In this document: in pieces, positions 30,072-40,559 of the stretch
Layout: the number at the start of each line of letters is the position of its first letter
How positions within the stretch are numbered: position 1 is the first letter of the stretch
NCBI GenBank assembly: GCA_018136815.1
Contig: CM030931.1
Location: 6,071,515-6,135,514, forward strand
DNA length: 64,000 nucleotides
Source: Isochrysis galbana
Lineage: Eukaryota > Haptophyta > Isochrysidales > Isochrysidaceae
Direction of reading: 5' to 3'
Notes under the pieces: model-generated
The model's database searches: none
Told to the model about the DNA's origin: nothing
Seen by the model: only the letters and a program-made list of their open reading frames with translations
Translations under genes and position numbers: made by a program

Positions 30072-30865
30072 AACACAAAGCATACGTAAGAGAGGCGGTA
30101 GCTCGTCGCCCGTGGCCTGGGCTCTAGCGTCTTGGGCTTCGTAATTGGCCTGTTGCTTGCACGGCCCCGAGCTTTGCATGAAATCATCAGGAGTACGGAG
30201 GGGCAAGAAGCCTAGGATCACAAGCACTCGCGAGAAATCGCGAGCGGCGAAGAGGGCGACTGTACGAGGAGCTCGTACCCCCGTCACTCGCGGCTCCGTC
30301 ACACTTGGTTGCATGCGCTGGGCCTAGAGCCCATGGCTGCATCCCGCTACGAGGTCAAAGATCGAACAGCTCGCCCTCAAGTGCGCCGTGCTCGTCCAAT
30401 CGCCGTGTTGTCGTCGTTCGAGCTCTCGCTTTTCAAGAGCCTTCCCATTCTGCATCATCCATGGACTTGCCACGGCAATCTCACTCACGGCGTCCCCCCT
30501 CTCCCTCAGAGCTGTAGTCGAGCTGTCTACACGATAAGGCCGACTCATGGCGCACATGGCTCACTCAGGCATGCTGGTCGACAAGTGCCCCATGGAGCGA
30601 GGAGGCACGCGCAACTGCCGCTCGTCCGGGCTGCTCGTGGGCTCGGGGTCACATCGGTCTGGGCCACATTAACATTAGGACACATTCAACACACGAGAAG
30701 CCCCAAGGCGAATATAATGTGGCTAAGAGCATGGTATTGGTATTGTGTATTGTGAAAAAAGTCTGAAGATTCGGAGCTAACGTCTAGTACCGACACGGCC
30801 CTATCTACCACAGCTATGACGTCGCCCTTCCGTCCCCTCTTCCCTCTACCTTTTCCACTTCCCCT
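30072..30865. other. Downstream region; one possible basic-protein exon
   Basis: An ATG at 30178 opens a 49-residue, strongly basic frame (MKSSGVRRGKKPRITSTREK, RAAKRATVRGARTPVTRG) that ends just after a potential donor. It could be the first exon of a nuclear protein, but no following exon is convincing. A LINE-type AAAAAAGTCTGAAGATTCGG sequence occurs at 30755-30775. Confidence 0.3.
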
Positions 30866-30867
30866 CT

Positions 30868-31045
30868 TCAGAAGAAAGCGTTCATTTACCACCGACCCAA
30901 ATGTCGAAAAGCGTTCAATGTTCGATCCCAATCCCCATCACCCTAGCGTTCAATCCCCATCATTATCCCATAGATCGAACAGCGCTCAATCCCCACCACC
31001 CCATAGGTCGGAAAGCGTTCAATCGCCACCACCCCATCGCAGATA
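30868..31045 (+). repeat. Degenerate tandem repeat, unit about AAAGCGTTCAATCCCCA
   Basis: AGCGTTCA/CAATCCCCAYCA units occur at about 30876, 30910, 30948, 30982 and 31013. The same AAAAGCGTTCAATTATCCCC core forms the terminal repeat of the MITE at 1041, so this may be a chain of MITE ends. Confidence 0.5.
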
Positions 31046-31454
31046 GCAAGTCGGATTCTTTTGATATGGAGATAAGACGAGAAGCGTTCATTTGTCATTT
31101 GGTCCCACACCCCCATGTTCTGTCGTGCCTAGCCGTATGTCGCATTCGCATCATTCGCGATGGCTCTCAGAAGCAAAAAGAAGTAACAGTAAAGAAAAAA
31201 TAGAGAACAAAAGAACAGAGGAAGAAAGAAAGAAGAGGAGTGAAAGAAAGAAGAGAGAAAACCCAGATTATATAGGGTGGTTTTCAGCCCTCCCCACTGG
31301 CCCTATGGCTACGGCTAAAGATTCGCCGTGGCATAACGAGACAAAACCGAAGTGAGCCACATAACGGCCGCCCTACAAAAACTGTCCACCAAGCGATGCA
31401 CCAGCGCACGCGACCATCCGACCATAACCCAATAGGCCTGCACCCCCCTCCTCC

Positions 31455-31650
31455 ATCGCTAGGCCCAAAGTAGTGTACTATGGGCCGACCGCCCCCGAAA
31501 GCCCAAACAAAAAGGAACGAGGGGGAGGGGGAGGGGGGGGGGGGCAGCGGGCAGGGGAGAGTGGTGGGGGCGAGGGCGCTGTCGAGCGGGAACCCGGATG
31601 AGGAGTGAGCAAATAGTAGCGTAGCGGGCATCTTCAAGAATGTTTTTTTT
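31455..31650 (+). mobile_element. LINE family B tail
   Basis: GGCCCAAAGTAGTGTACTAT.., long G/A runs, then GCGTAGCGGGCATCTTCAAGAATG and a T-run ending near 31650. The orientation is opposite to 26715-27060. Confidence 0.6.
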
Positions 31651-31816
31651 ATTTACGGGAATCCCAGGAGCGCTACTCGTGCAGCTACCACACAAAGCCA
31701 AACCAGACCACATGAACGCCCCATTCACATTCTTGCACATTGTGGGCCGTCGTAAGAATTACTGGACATATGACTCATGCACATCCAAGTGGATAGGACG
31801 AGACATCGCAGCGACA

Positions 31817-33032
31817 TCAGACACCTGAAACGTGATCGCAGGCCTCCTCTAGTTCAGCTCTGGACATGAAACCATTGAACCGTCGCCCATTAATGAGCCA
31901 CGTGGGGAACGAGCTGACTCCTTGCGCTTCACACGCAGCTCGCGCGACATCGCTGACGTTACAGTCCACGTAACGGAAGGCGCCTTCAAGTCCTCCAATC
32001 TCTGCAAGTTGTCGTCTTGTGTCTCCACATTCTCCTGATCCGTAGAGTACAGACTCTCCATTGACCAACTTTTCATGCAACGTCGACAGTTTCCCATCGA
32101 TTTTGGATGCTTGTTGTAGACGTTGCAGCGTAGCAACCCTTTCTTCTAAATCGGCGGTTTCCGTCTCCCGGTCTCCCTGCGCACTGAGAATTCGTGTGAG
32201 AGCTGAATATGGAGCGATTAATCTCGGCGAATCTGGACCCCATCGCTCCGCGATGTACCCAGTTGCCAATAAAAGTCGAGCCTCGGCTTGTTCCGATTTT
32301 CCAAGTTTCTCGTGGGATTGAGCAGCCAAAATAAGAACAGCAGGTCGCATGGGAAGCAGTGCTTGAAACCCCGATTCGCGATGTTGTTCGGCTTGTTCCA
32401 TTCGTTCAAGCACATCTTCGAAACCGGCGGCGGCACTCTGAAGGTCTCCGAGTTCGAGCTTTGTTCTAGCAAGGTCAACCAAAGCAACGATTGTGACCTG
32501 TTTCCAAGGATGGATAAATAAATGTGCAATGAGCATGCTTTATTGAATATAGAACTGCACGGGTAAATGCTCTCACCTTAGTATACGGCCCGGCCGTCTG
32601 ATCCAGAATATCAGCTGCACGGCTAAGCAGTGGCTCCGCATCACGCTGCCTGCTGGTTCTACGATATAGCTGTGCAAGATTCAGCAGGGATGTTGCCATC
32701 GGTGCAGATGAGGAACCAAAATGGGAGGCTATTTCCAATGCTGTCTGTAGCTCGGCTTCAGCAGTCACGTGGTCATGCCGCTGCCACGCCAAACGTGCAT
32801 TTCGCACACAGTCTCGCCATGTCTCCAAGACCTGTGCATTGTACTCAGGGTCATCGAGCTTTGGCGGAGGCTGAGGAGCGTGGTCAAGCACGGTCTGCTT
32901 TCGCGCATCCGTAGTACGAGCCTCAGCATGGGTGATCGACCATGCGCCCAGCGAAGCCACGACGCCAGCCACGCCAACGACGCGTCCGGCAGAGAGTCGC
33001 CTGACGAGCAGCCGCGCGCTCCGTGCCAGCAT
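31817..33032 (-). CDS. TPR-thioredoxin-like fusion protein, predicted organelle membrane-anchored
   Basis: Two exons, 33032-32577 and 32497-31817, with a 79-nt GT-AG intron (TYTK join reads GPYTKVTIVALVDL), 378 residues. The N-terminus MLARSARLLVRRLSAGR is a basic amphipathic presequence, followed by a hydrophobic stretch (VVGVAGVVASLGAWSI), as in inner-membrane or intermembrane-space mitochondrial proteins. Residues about 60-260 contain TPR-type helices (ARLAWQRHDHVTAEAELQTA, LLNLAQLYRRTSRQRDAEPL, LVDLARTKLELGDLQSAAAG). The C-terminal 85 residues look like the thioredoxin domain fused to some VKOR proteins (VLYGSGECGDTRRQL, YVDCNV, ACEAQGVSSFPTWLING). The CxxC is reduced to one Cys (GECGD), so disulfide reduction by the usual two-Cys mechanism is unlikely; substrate binding or monothiol chemistry is possible. 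R1 begins 43 bp upstream of the ATG. Confidence 0.8.
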
Positions 33033-33075
33033 CGACGCCGACCAGCTGCGTTCCGGGAAGAGAAGGTTCTCTACT

Positions 33076-34256
33076 GTCAGAGTTTTCTTGTTGTCCTAGT
33101 TTAATCTTAGTGCTGAGGGACCGTGCCTCCTCGGCAACGGAGCCCCTACCCCACGATGGGGGTGTGCGCGGTTGGTGCATGGCTCGTCCGGTGTATGTGG
33201 CTAGGGATGCTAGCCAACAAGACTTCTTACAAGACTGCAATCCTTAACGCGGTACCCCCGCAGAGAGACCACCCCAACTTCTACCACCCTAATAGCGCGC
33301 TCGACGACGCCGCTCAAGGGTACAACGTACAACACCACAACGAATGAACTCGTTTTAAACTCGACAAATTCGTTGAAAATCTTTTCTTCGACTCAGCTGC
33401 CGCCGACCGCGCCACACGCTCCTCCAAGTGGTGGGACCTGGACCATATGGCCAAATCACTCTGAGGCCGAGACCGCCATATATGCTTTAGCGGCCCGGGA
33501 TCTACGCTCTACGCTTTATGTTACATCTGTTCGAGTTCGTTGATCTTCCTCGATCGCTACCTATTGGCATTCATACTGACAATTCCGCTGCTCGTGACTC
33601 GATTCAGAATCCTGGGGTCACCGCTCGCAATCGCCATTATGAGCGTTGGCTACTGTCGATCTACTGTACGCGAGTTCGTTGATCTTCCTCGATCGCTACC
33701 TATACCTATTGGCATTCATACTGACAATTCCGCTGTTCGTGACTCGATTCAGAATCCTGGGGTCACCGCTCGCAATCGCCATTATGAGCGTTGGCTACTG
33801 TACGCTCGAGAACAATATCTCCACAAGATATCAGTTCCTATTTATAGCCTATTTGGATTGGTACATTGGTACTGGACAAATGACAAATGACAGCGGATAT
33901 CTTCACCAAATGTCTCGATAAGACAACCTTCTATCGTCACCGGGCTACATACATTTCTCAACTCTGATTGATGCATATGATGTTAGCCCTTCCAGTCATC
34001 GGACTTCGGACTGAGTCCGTCCTTCCTTGTCTTTAAGGCAGCATCAGTGTCATGGTCATGCTGTGGGGGAGTGCCTGGAGTTTTGTATTAGAAGGGGCTC
34101 ATAGTCCCCATGTGCCTTGGTGTACGCTTAATTGGGTGTCCTCCGATCTCCTCCCCTCTTCCCTCTTTGCGTCGCTAAGACCATGCTACATCTAGCCCTC
34201 GTCTCGCTAATCGGTATGAGCCTGCCCACGGCTGTCCCACGCGCTCTTTTCGAATA
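33076..34256 (+). mobile_element. Internally deleted Copia-like element (R1 5' end, RNase H, 3' LTR)
   Basis: Begins with the R1 edge (GTCAGAGTTTTC, 33076). It continues through the gag-like segment ending WWDLDHMAKSL (about 33460) and jumps directly into Copia RNase H (EAETAIYALAARDL; IGIHTDNSAVRDSIQNPGVT; NRHYERWLLYAREQYL). The tail is ADIFTKCLDKTTFYRHR, then the polypurine tract TGTGGGGGAG and a 3' LTR at 34072-34256. RNase H is partly duplicated (33532-33656 and 33671-33801). The element fills the space between two divergent host genes, 43 bp from one ATG and 125 bp from the other. Confidence 0.72.
34072..34256 (+). repeat. Copia 3' LTR
   Basis: Starts TGCCTGGAGTTTTGTATTAG after a polypurine tract. 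It matches the LTR at 61775-61597 (opposite strand) over its full length, including the CCATGTGCCTTGGTGTRCGC and GCCTGCCCACGGCTGTCCCA blocks. It ends TTTTCGAATA. Confidence 0.78.
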
Positions 34257-34380
34257 TATTTAGTACTCGTAGTACATGAGGAGAGCCGAAAATTAGAGCT
34301 CGCTCTCTCGACTCGCGACTTCAGAGCTCGTTTCCCTACGGACGTTCCCCGCTGCTGCCTCGTCTCTCACATTCTGGCCG

Positions 34381-35085
34381 ATGCATGGGCGCACGTCCAG
34401 CCGGAGAAAGGAGAAACGAGCCATTGGGCGTCGGGCGAGCCGCGAAAGGAAGGGCTCATCGGGCGGTGCAGTTATCGCATGGAAGCACGGAAAGGGCGAC
34501 TCCTTCGGTGCAGACCGCCTAATTGACCAGATAAGCGGACTCAGATTTAATGCAATCGATGGGTACACAGGTTCTGATCAACTTATCGACACGCATGTCG
34601 TCACACGAGAAGCAGCCAATAGTGGTCATCATCCCATACAGCCACCAGAGTTTGCAAGGCGGATTTGGATCGCTGCTTGGCAGGCTCTTGGCTCTGCATG
34701 CTTTGCGCTTGCTAACGACAGACATGACTGTGCTTTGTTGGGGCTTCTCGTTCTTTTGACCTCGTTGAACTATTGGCGACACCCTATTCACGGGTGGAGA
34801 AGAATAGTAGACATGGTTGCGGCTTCTGGATCTCTAGGTTATCAGATATTCTTTGTCGCTCCGTATTGGCATTGCCCAACGGCAGCCATTGCCTATGCGT
34901 TCAGTGTTGCCATGGGCGTTGCCTGCTACGGCCGTTCTCGCTACTTATCGCACAAGTACGGCGATAAGGACACATCGAGCTGGTGGCATGTTGGCCTTCA
35001 TGTGTGTGGAAATGCAGGCAACTTTGTCTTGTATGATGCGGTGGGCAGCAACTTGCTTGGATGGTCCTTTGTGCCTGATGCATAG
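34381..35085 (+). CDS. Polytopic membrane protein of unknown family
   Basis: 234 residues from the ATG at 34381. The N-terminal ~85 residues are hydrophilic and basic (RRKEKRAIGRRASRERK). Four or five hydrophobic segments follow: IWIAAWQALGSACFALA, CALLGLLVLLTSLNYW, IVDMVAASGSLGYQIFFVA, AAIAYAFSVAMGVACYG and the C-terminal VGLHVCGNAGNFVLYDAV. Conserved-looking polar residues lie near helices (LNYWRHPIHGWRRIVD; WWHVGLHVCGN), including several His, which could bind metal or a cofactor, but no family is recognised. The LTR of a Copia remnant ends 125 bp upstream in the same direction and may contribute the promoter. Confidence 0.6.
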   Translation: MHGRTSSRRKEKRAIGRRASRERKGSSGGAVIAWKHGKGDSFGADRLIDQISGLRFNAIDGYTGSDQLIDTHVVTREAANSGHHPIQPPEFARRIWIAAWQALGSACFALANDRHDCALLGLLVLLTSLNYWRHPIHGWRRIVDMVAASGSLGYQIFFVAPYWHCPTAAIAYAFSVAMGVACYGRSRYLSHKYGDKDTSSWWHVGLHVCGNAGNFVLYDAVGSNLLGWSFVPDA

Positions 35086-35745
35086 ACTTCAATTTCACTG
35101 ACCAGACCTTCAAATCTTCGGCAGCGGCCATAGAGACCTTCTTGTCTAGTGAGCAGGGCATGGAATAAGTGTACGATGTCAGGCATCGTATGGCATGGCC
35201 AGATTGCTACACTCTACATTGAGGCGCTTGCGGAGTCAGTCTCATCGCGGATTGTCGCCTACGAGGACTAGGCTAGTAGCTAGTAGCTACTACTACCTAC
35301 TATGAGTAGACTAGGGCGCCGGCGATGACGAGGGCAATAGTACTGCTTTCCACCCTTCCCTCTTAAGGTGGTAGGCGGGTGGCCGCGGGAAGGGGGGGGG
35401 GGCTCTCCCACCAGAGCCGACACAGCATGCGTAGATGCTAAGCAGGAGAATACACCAAACAAAGACAAAACGAGGAAACTGAGTAGGGCGGTCAAACAAA
35501 AAACAGGGCTTCTCAACTACTAATATGGAAAGGGGGGGGGGGGCATTATTTGACCGTTCTCCAAAGCCCACAACAAAACTCCCAGGGGGCCACTTGTCGC
35601 CTGTCGTTGTCGCCACGAAAATCTTCGCCAGAAAATGGCGCGATTCTCCTCCCCCCTCGCCCTCGCCCCTCTATTGCACTTGCACACGCTCTGGGGCTCC
35701 CCTAGTAAAGAACCGCGGCGCCCACCGCGGGAGTGATATTAATTA
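35086..35745. other. Intergenic, no gene seen
   Basis: 3' flank of the membrane-protein gene, short CTAGTAGCTAGTAGCTACTA repeats at 35270-35300, G-runs at 35392 and 35530, and a fragment (GGGGCATTATTTGACCGTTC) shared with 12030-12070. No coding motif. Confidence 0.4.
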
Positions 35746-35750
35746 ATTAA

Positions 35751-36140
35751 CTTCTTAATAGTCTCACCGCACACGCGGCCGTGGACCCTCTACTTTCTAC
35801 TCACGCAGCAAAACTTTCTACACCCCCTCTCTCACGGCCCTTTCCCCCCCGCCAGGAACGTAAGGCAACCCGCACCGATCACACCAAGGAGCCGCCTCCC
35901 GCTTTCTCAGGAAGCGGGCTGCCCCCGCTCGATGCGCCCCCGCCGCAGAGGAGTCGGCGGTGCGCCCCACCCCCTGACGGCCTCGGTCACCCTGAGGGAG
36001 CCAATTGGGATTCGGAGTCTTGGCGTAGAGCACGAGGGGACGAGCCGCAAGGCAAGTGAAAGAGGATGCTAAGGGAAGCGGGCGCGGCTGCGGAGTAGAC
36101 TTGCATAGTCGCACGCGCGGCGAGGAATTTAAGAAGTTTT
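35751..36140. mobile_element. 390-bp element bounded by inverted LINE-A tails
   Basis: Left end AACTTCTTAATAGTCTCACC; right end GAGGAATTTAAGAAGTTTTT, whose complement gives the same AACTTCTTAA..CTCRCCGC series. The middle contains GTAGAGCACGAGGGGACGAG, as in other family A tails. A larger version with the same inverted ends flanks the LINE ORF at 53083-54210. Confidence 0.55.
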
Positions 36141-36169
36141 TTTTTACCAATACCAATACCAAGCCAAGA

Positions 36170-36700
36170 AACTTAAACTAGAAACTAGTTGCTCAAGCCT
36201 CTGCTGAAGCTGAAACCGAAACCACTGTATTATACGCTTTAGCAGCTCGGAATCTTCAATTTACCCTCCATTTGTTTAAATTCCTTGACAAGCCCCAACA
36301 GCTCCCTATTCGGATCTACACAGATAATGCAGCGACTCGTGACTCGATCAAGAACCCCGGAGTAACGGCTCGCACTCGTCACTATGTTCGCTGGCTGTTA
36401 TATGCTCGAGAACAATTTCTCCCCATCACATCTCTGTCCCACATTGGATATCTACCTCGATGATGACCGCTGAAATCTTTACTAAATGTCTCGACAAAAC
36501 AACCTTCCTCCGTCACCGTTCTTCTGTCCTTAATGAGAAAGTCTAGGCAACTTGTTCAGTGAGATGTCGTTGTGGTTGTGGGGGAGTGTTTAATGTTTAA
36601 CCTGAGTTGTTTTGTAGCGGTTACTATTCCCGAGGGGTGACGTCATCGTCGCCGTCGCACCGTCATTGGCTTGTCGAGCTAGCTAGCCTTCAATGGTTAC
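36170..36700 (+). mobile_element. Copia RNase H fragment with start of 3' LTR
   Basis: Reads AEAETETTVLYALAARNLQF, then PIRIYTDNAATRDSIKNPGV and ARTRHYVRWLLYAREQFL, a short disruption, then TAEIFTKCLDKTTFLRHR and a stop at about 36546. GTTGTGGGGGAG (polypurine tract) precedes a TGTTTAATGTTTAACC LTR start at 36587. RNase H cleaves the RNA of the replication hybrid. 5' truncated; the LTR end is not found. Confidence 0.75.
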
Positions 36701-37600
36701 TCTGATCTACATTGCTCTACTCACAGTCACTAGGCCCAAGATGCGTTGGGCTAAACATGGTGCATCTCAAGTGCTGAGACCATTATATGATTGTACTTAC
36801 TACTTCGTGGGGGCGGCCGGCGGGGGGCATGGAAAACCCGCTCGGATCCCTGGACCCGACTGTGCAGGCCGTGATCTTTTCTCTCGTTTCCCTGCATCTG
36901 GCTGCGCTTGTACGTGGGCTCATACTTTATAATCCCACAGAGTGATGGCTGACCATACGACCCCTATCGCTGTCCGCAGGTGTTCTGGCTTCTTGCCGTT
37001 TGTTGCTTGCCCATAAAGCCTCACCAGAAAACGCAGTGATTGCCCTCCTCGAGCATGCGTGCGACATGTCGCCCAGAAGCTTTGAGCTTCGCGCGACGTG
37101 CAGTTAATCGAGCATTCGCAGCGGTAGCGCATCCTCTTGGTCTCTGTTATGACCATGTGCTCTTGCCAGCAGCTACCAAGCTTCCAAATATCAATGGGAT
37201 TTGTCGTAGAGTGATCACCCAGTGTTTTCGAACATTCCTTTGCAAGCAGCGACATCTCGCGGGCTGCCGGGCGAGAGAAGACGGGGAAATGCATTCTCGG
37301 CCCGCATGCTCTTTGCTTTCCGGATCCTTCTTGCTTTGCAAAAATGTAAAGCTGGCTGAAAATGGCTGATGCCACGTCTCTCATGGCGCAGCTGATACAT
37401 CTAGGTGTACGATGTCGTGCACCATCAATAATCGATAGAATACTCGTTCGAATGAACATTCAAGTCCAACACCCACACAACATACGGTGGTGGTGGTGGT
37501 GATGGCCGTTGCGTTGAATGACGACGGCCTGGTGTGAGGAAGCGGCGAATGAGCTCGGTGTTCACATTCACGTGCGCATGCCATGGTAGAGTAAATTCTG
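36700..37600. other. Unassigned region
   Basis: A 179-codon minus-strand frame (37459-36920) and a 109-codon plus-strand frame (37040-37369) overlap; neither shows a motif and I cannot choose between them. A GGTGGTGGTGGTGGTGATGG microsatellite lies at 37486-37505. 37600-37815 is a LINE family B module. Confidence 0.3.
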
Positions 37601-37864
37601 TAAGGCCGTCCGCTAAGCTACTAGAAGCACTCCCTCTATCGGTTATCAGCCACCAACGCCCTAGCCCCTACCATTCTCCCCTTCCCGCTCCCCCCCCCCC
37701 TCATTTCTCTGTCTTCGCTGATTTCGTGGGGTCCGGCCCCGGCCCATGTCCATGTCCCATGTGCACTACTTTGGGCCTAGCGCTGGGGGAGGGGCGGGGC
37801 GGGCTTCTTGAAGAAGTTTTGGAGGCCGGCTTGACTTGAGTCGCCGCAATGTGGGGAGCCCGCC

Positions 37865-38440
37865 TTTCGGCTTCCCCATGGACTCGTGAGTTTCAAACAA
37901 CTTTGTAGTCAGTTGCCATGGACCATGGAGCGCGCCGCCGCTCCCTCCCTCTCCTTCGGCCCCCCCCGCCGCGGGCGCCCCCCCAGAACCCATGGAGCTG
38001 TCGCTGGCGAAGCGACCGCGTTCGCCCGCAGAGGCCGAGCAGGTGAGCGCGACCCCGGTCGCGCCGCACGGCCCGTGGCCCCGGCCACACCAGCCATAGC
38101 CATAGCAGCCATGCTGGCCCACCTCATGGCCTCACGGTGGGCCACAGGCTGTGGAAAGCAGAGAGCCAACACCATTCAAGAAGAATCACTCCTCCATCAG
38201 GCATGCCTTATGGCAGAGGCCTCTCCCACCCTGGGGACGGCCGCGCTGCCCCGGCAGCGCGGCCCGAGACCGGGTGGCCCTTATGGGCACATCTCCAACA
38301 GCAATCTCAATCTCAATACGCACCATGACACAGACCCACCAGCATCACAGCATACGACCACACCACGAAGCGAAAGCTTGGAGGCGTCTTGTGACGTACA
38401 CCACAGAGTAGACCCGCGGGAGAAGCAATCCACTTAGAAT
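37865..38440. other. GC-rich flank, no supported gene
   Basis: A 183-codon plus-strand frame is Ala/Arg/Pro-rich in its first half and Thr/His/Ser-rich in the second, typical of chance coding in GC-rich DNA. It abuts the Ty3 fragment. Confidence 0.3.
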
Positions 38441-39140
38441 CATTTTCCGCCGGGTCGGACGTAGCGCTGTCGGAGGGGGCTTGTTGTGCGTAGTCGTCTA
38501 GGCGAGTGGCCTCAGCAATCTCACCTAGCGTAGGCGTGCCCACGGCAAGGTAGTCGGCCGAGATAGAGGCCGTGTCGACGGTGGTCGGTCCTGAGCCCCG
38601 GGACCCAGTCTGCCTGCGTCGGGCAGTAAGGGTCCGGGTGACCGTAGCGACCGTGACATCGTCCTGTTGGCACTCGGAGTCGGAGTCAGACGCGTCGGTG
38701 TCCGGATAGGTCGAACCAGTGTCTGAGGGGTCGTCACCGCGAGGTTGCGGTAGCGCGACGATCCTAGAAAGTCCGTCGGCGTCACAATGGTACTTGCCGG
38801 GCTTATGGACTACATCATCGAAGCGGTACTCCGACAGCTTGAGGATCCACCGCATGAGTCGAGAGGCTGGGCCGCCTCCGACGGAGTCCTTCATCGAATG
38901 GAGCCACTTGAGAGCGGAGTGGTCAATCACTAGAGTGAAACGCCGGCCCCATAGGTAGGGTCGCCAGTTGCGGATAGACTCGAGGGCTGCCAAAAGTTCA
39001 ACCTCGGAGACGGTCCAATTTCTCTCGGCGGGGGATAAGGTCCGACCGTAGTACGCGACCACTCTCTCACGGCCCTTGTCGTCTCGTTGAGAGAGGATAC
39101 CGGCGATACCGAGTTGAGTGGCACCAGCCGGAGAAGTCTT
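38440..39140 (-). mobile_element. Ty3/Gypsy reverse transcriptase-RNase H fragment
   Basis: Minus strand from about 39140 reads SPAGATQLGIAGILSQRDDKG, RVVAYYGRTLSPAERNWTV and SEVELLAALESIRNWRPYLW. FTLVIDHSALKWLH, RLMRWILKLSEYRFDDVVHK and PGKYHCDADGLSRI follow: the complete Gypsy-type RNase H signature between RT and integrase. The catalytic acidic residues of VSEVELLA, VIDHSA and DADGLSR are present. The upstream RT is missing because the sequence changes abruptly at about 39140. Downstream (38750-38440) is an acidic/Thr-rich linker without integrase. Confidence 0.82.
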
Positions 39141-39747
39141 CACTCGGTTCGAGGAGGCCACGCAGCTGGAAGAGGCCACGCAGCTCGAGGAGGAGAAGAA
39201 GGAGGAGGCCGATACCGCCGAAGCGCCCGCTCCTACCGAGGCGAACGAAAAGGAGGAGGAAGGTGAGGATAAGACGGAGGAGAAGGGAGAGAAGACGTCC
39301 GACGTACCCGCCCAATATGTGTTGGAGGTGGCCACGCAGCTGGAGGAAGAGGCCACTCAGCTCGAGGAGGAGGAGTTCGCGGAGACCGCAGCCGAGCAGA
39401 CCTCCGAGGAGCCCGCGACCGAGAACTCCACGGAGGCCTCGCGTGTGGTGGAGGACATTGCGTCCGACGCTCAAGCGGACGCTATGCTGGAGCCCATCCT
39501 TGACGACAAGGAAGACGATGACATGTTTGACTTTTGGGATGTGGCCAAGGAGCCCGATGGGGCGAAAGAGCAAGTTGAGGAGGAGGCCGCCGTCAACAAG
39601 GGCTCCTCATCGGTGGACTTGAGCGATGACGCGGCCGGTGTTTCCAAAGACTCTATGTACATGGATCTGACCGACGAAGCGGTAGATGTGGCGCGCGCCG
39701 CTGCGTTTGCCGCCTGGGCTGCGCCGTCACAGCCTCACCATCCCTGA
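39118..39747 (+). CDS. Acidic Glu-rich ORF with TQLEE repeats
   Basis: 209 codons, about a quarter Glu. ATQLEE occurs four times in two clusters (39150-39195 and 39330-39375). Later residues include DDKEDDDMFDFWDVAKE and SMYMDLTDEAVDVARAAA. The first 15 codons lie antisense to the Ty3 RNase H fragment, so the annotated ATG is probably not the native start. A second plus-strand frame (39750-40150) reads ATYDLSFHQEGDYNFQDATV and looks coding, so the gene may continue after an intron (acceptor CACTCAG near 39762) or a frameshift. Function unknown; may be a retroelement Gag-like or host regulatory protein. Confidence 0.4.
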   Translation: MAPAGEVFTRFEEATQLEEATQLEEEKKEEADTAEAPAPTEANEKEEEGEDKTEEKGEKTSDVPAQYVLEVATQLEEEATQLEEEEFAETAAEQTSEEPATENSTEASRVVEDIASDAQADAMLEPILDDKEDDDMFDFWDVAKEPDGAKEQVEEEAAVNKGSSSVDLSDDAAGVSKDSMYMDLTDEAVDVARAAAFAAWAAPSQPHHP

Positions 39748-40194
39748 CTGTCCCTGCCACTCAGGAGCCACCCTCAGACGAGGAGCAAGGCGGCACTTGG
39801 AGTCGGACGCCACATACGACCTGTCCTTCCACCAAGAGGGTGACTACAACTTCCAGGACGCCACAGTCTACGCTGCGATCGTAGAGCTCCTGTTGGAGCT
39901 CGAAGGAGTCGACCCGCAGCCGGATTTTTGGGCCCGATCCATCCGCGGACCATGGCACATCGCCATGAATGAAGATTGCGCACAAGCAATTCAAGGAGCG
40001 CTACGCGCTACGGAGACGCTAGCTACCACACTCCGCATCAATGAAACGACATCTCGGTCCGCATCAAGGTGGAATCAATTGAGGAGAAAATCAATCAGAA
40101 AGGCTCCTCTTCACGCAAGGCACTCTACAACGCCCTCCAAGACGTCGCCGCGCACCTGGTCGTCGAAGCAGACGTCGTGTGCATGTTCGTTTGA

Positions 40195-40510
40195 GTTTTT
40201 TCGCGGGTGACTCGTTGGTTGACATCGCCCTTATCCCACGCTCACTCCCCTTTCCATCCTCCCCCCCCCCCGTCCTTCCGTGTTCTTCGGTTTCCGGGGG
40301 ATCGACCGATGTGCACTACTTTGGGCCTCGCGGGGTGGGGGCTTGTAGGGGGGGGGGGGGGGCTCAAAGGTAAAGGGGCGCGCGCGTTAGCTGTTAGCTC
40401 GTGCCTTGCGCTTTATTGCATGTATACACTGCGGTCATGCAAGTCGTGATCAGGCGGGGTAGTACATGGCTAGTAGGAGTAGCGGTACTAACTCTCATCA
40501 GAAATTTAAA
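40195..40510 (+). mobile_element. LINE family B module plus repeat F end
   Basis: CCGATGTGCACTACTTTGGGCCTC with flanking G-runs matches 26855-26905 and 37755-37800. GGGCGGGGTAGTACATGGCT..AGTAGCGGTACTAACTCTCA at 40452-40498 matches the 3' end of repeat F. Confidence 0.5.
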
Positions 40511-40559
40511 GTACGCATACTAAATCCGAAAGATGCTTTGTGGCACACGGCTGGCACCC

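Noticed and set aside
36920-37459. 179-codon minus-strand frame as a gene
   Set aside because: A competing plus-strand frame overlaps it, neither has motifs, and neighbours are transposon fragments; left as unassigned.
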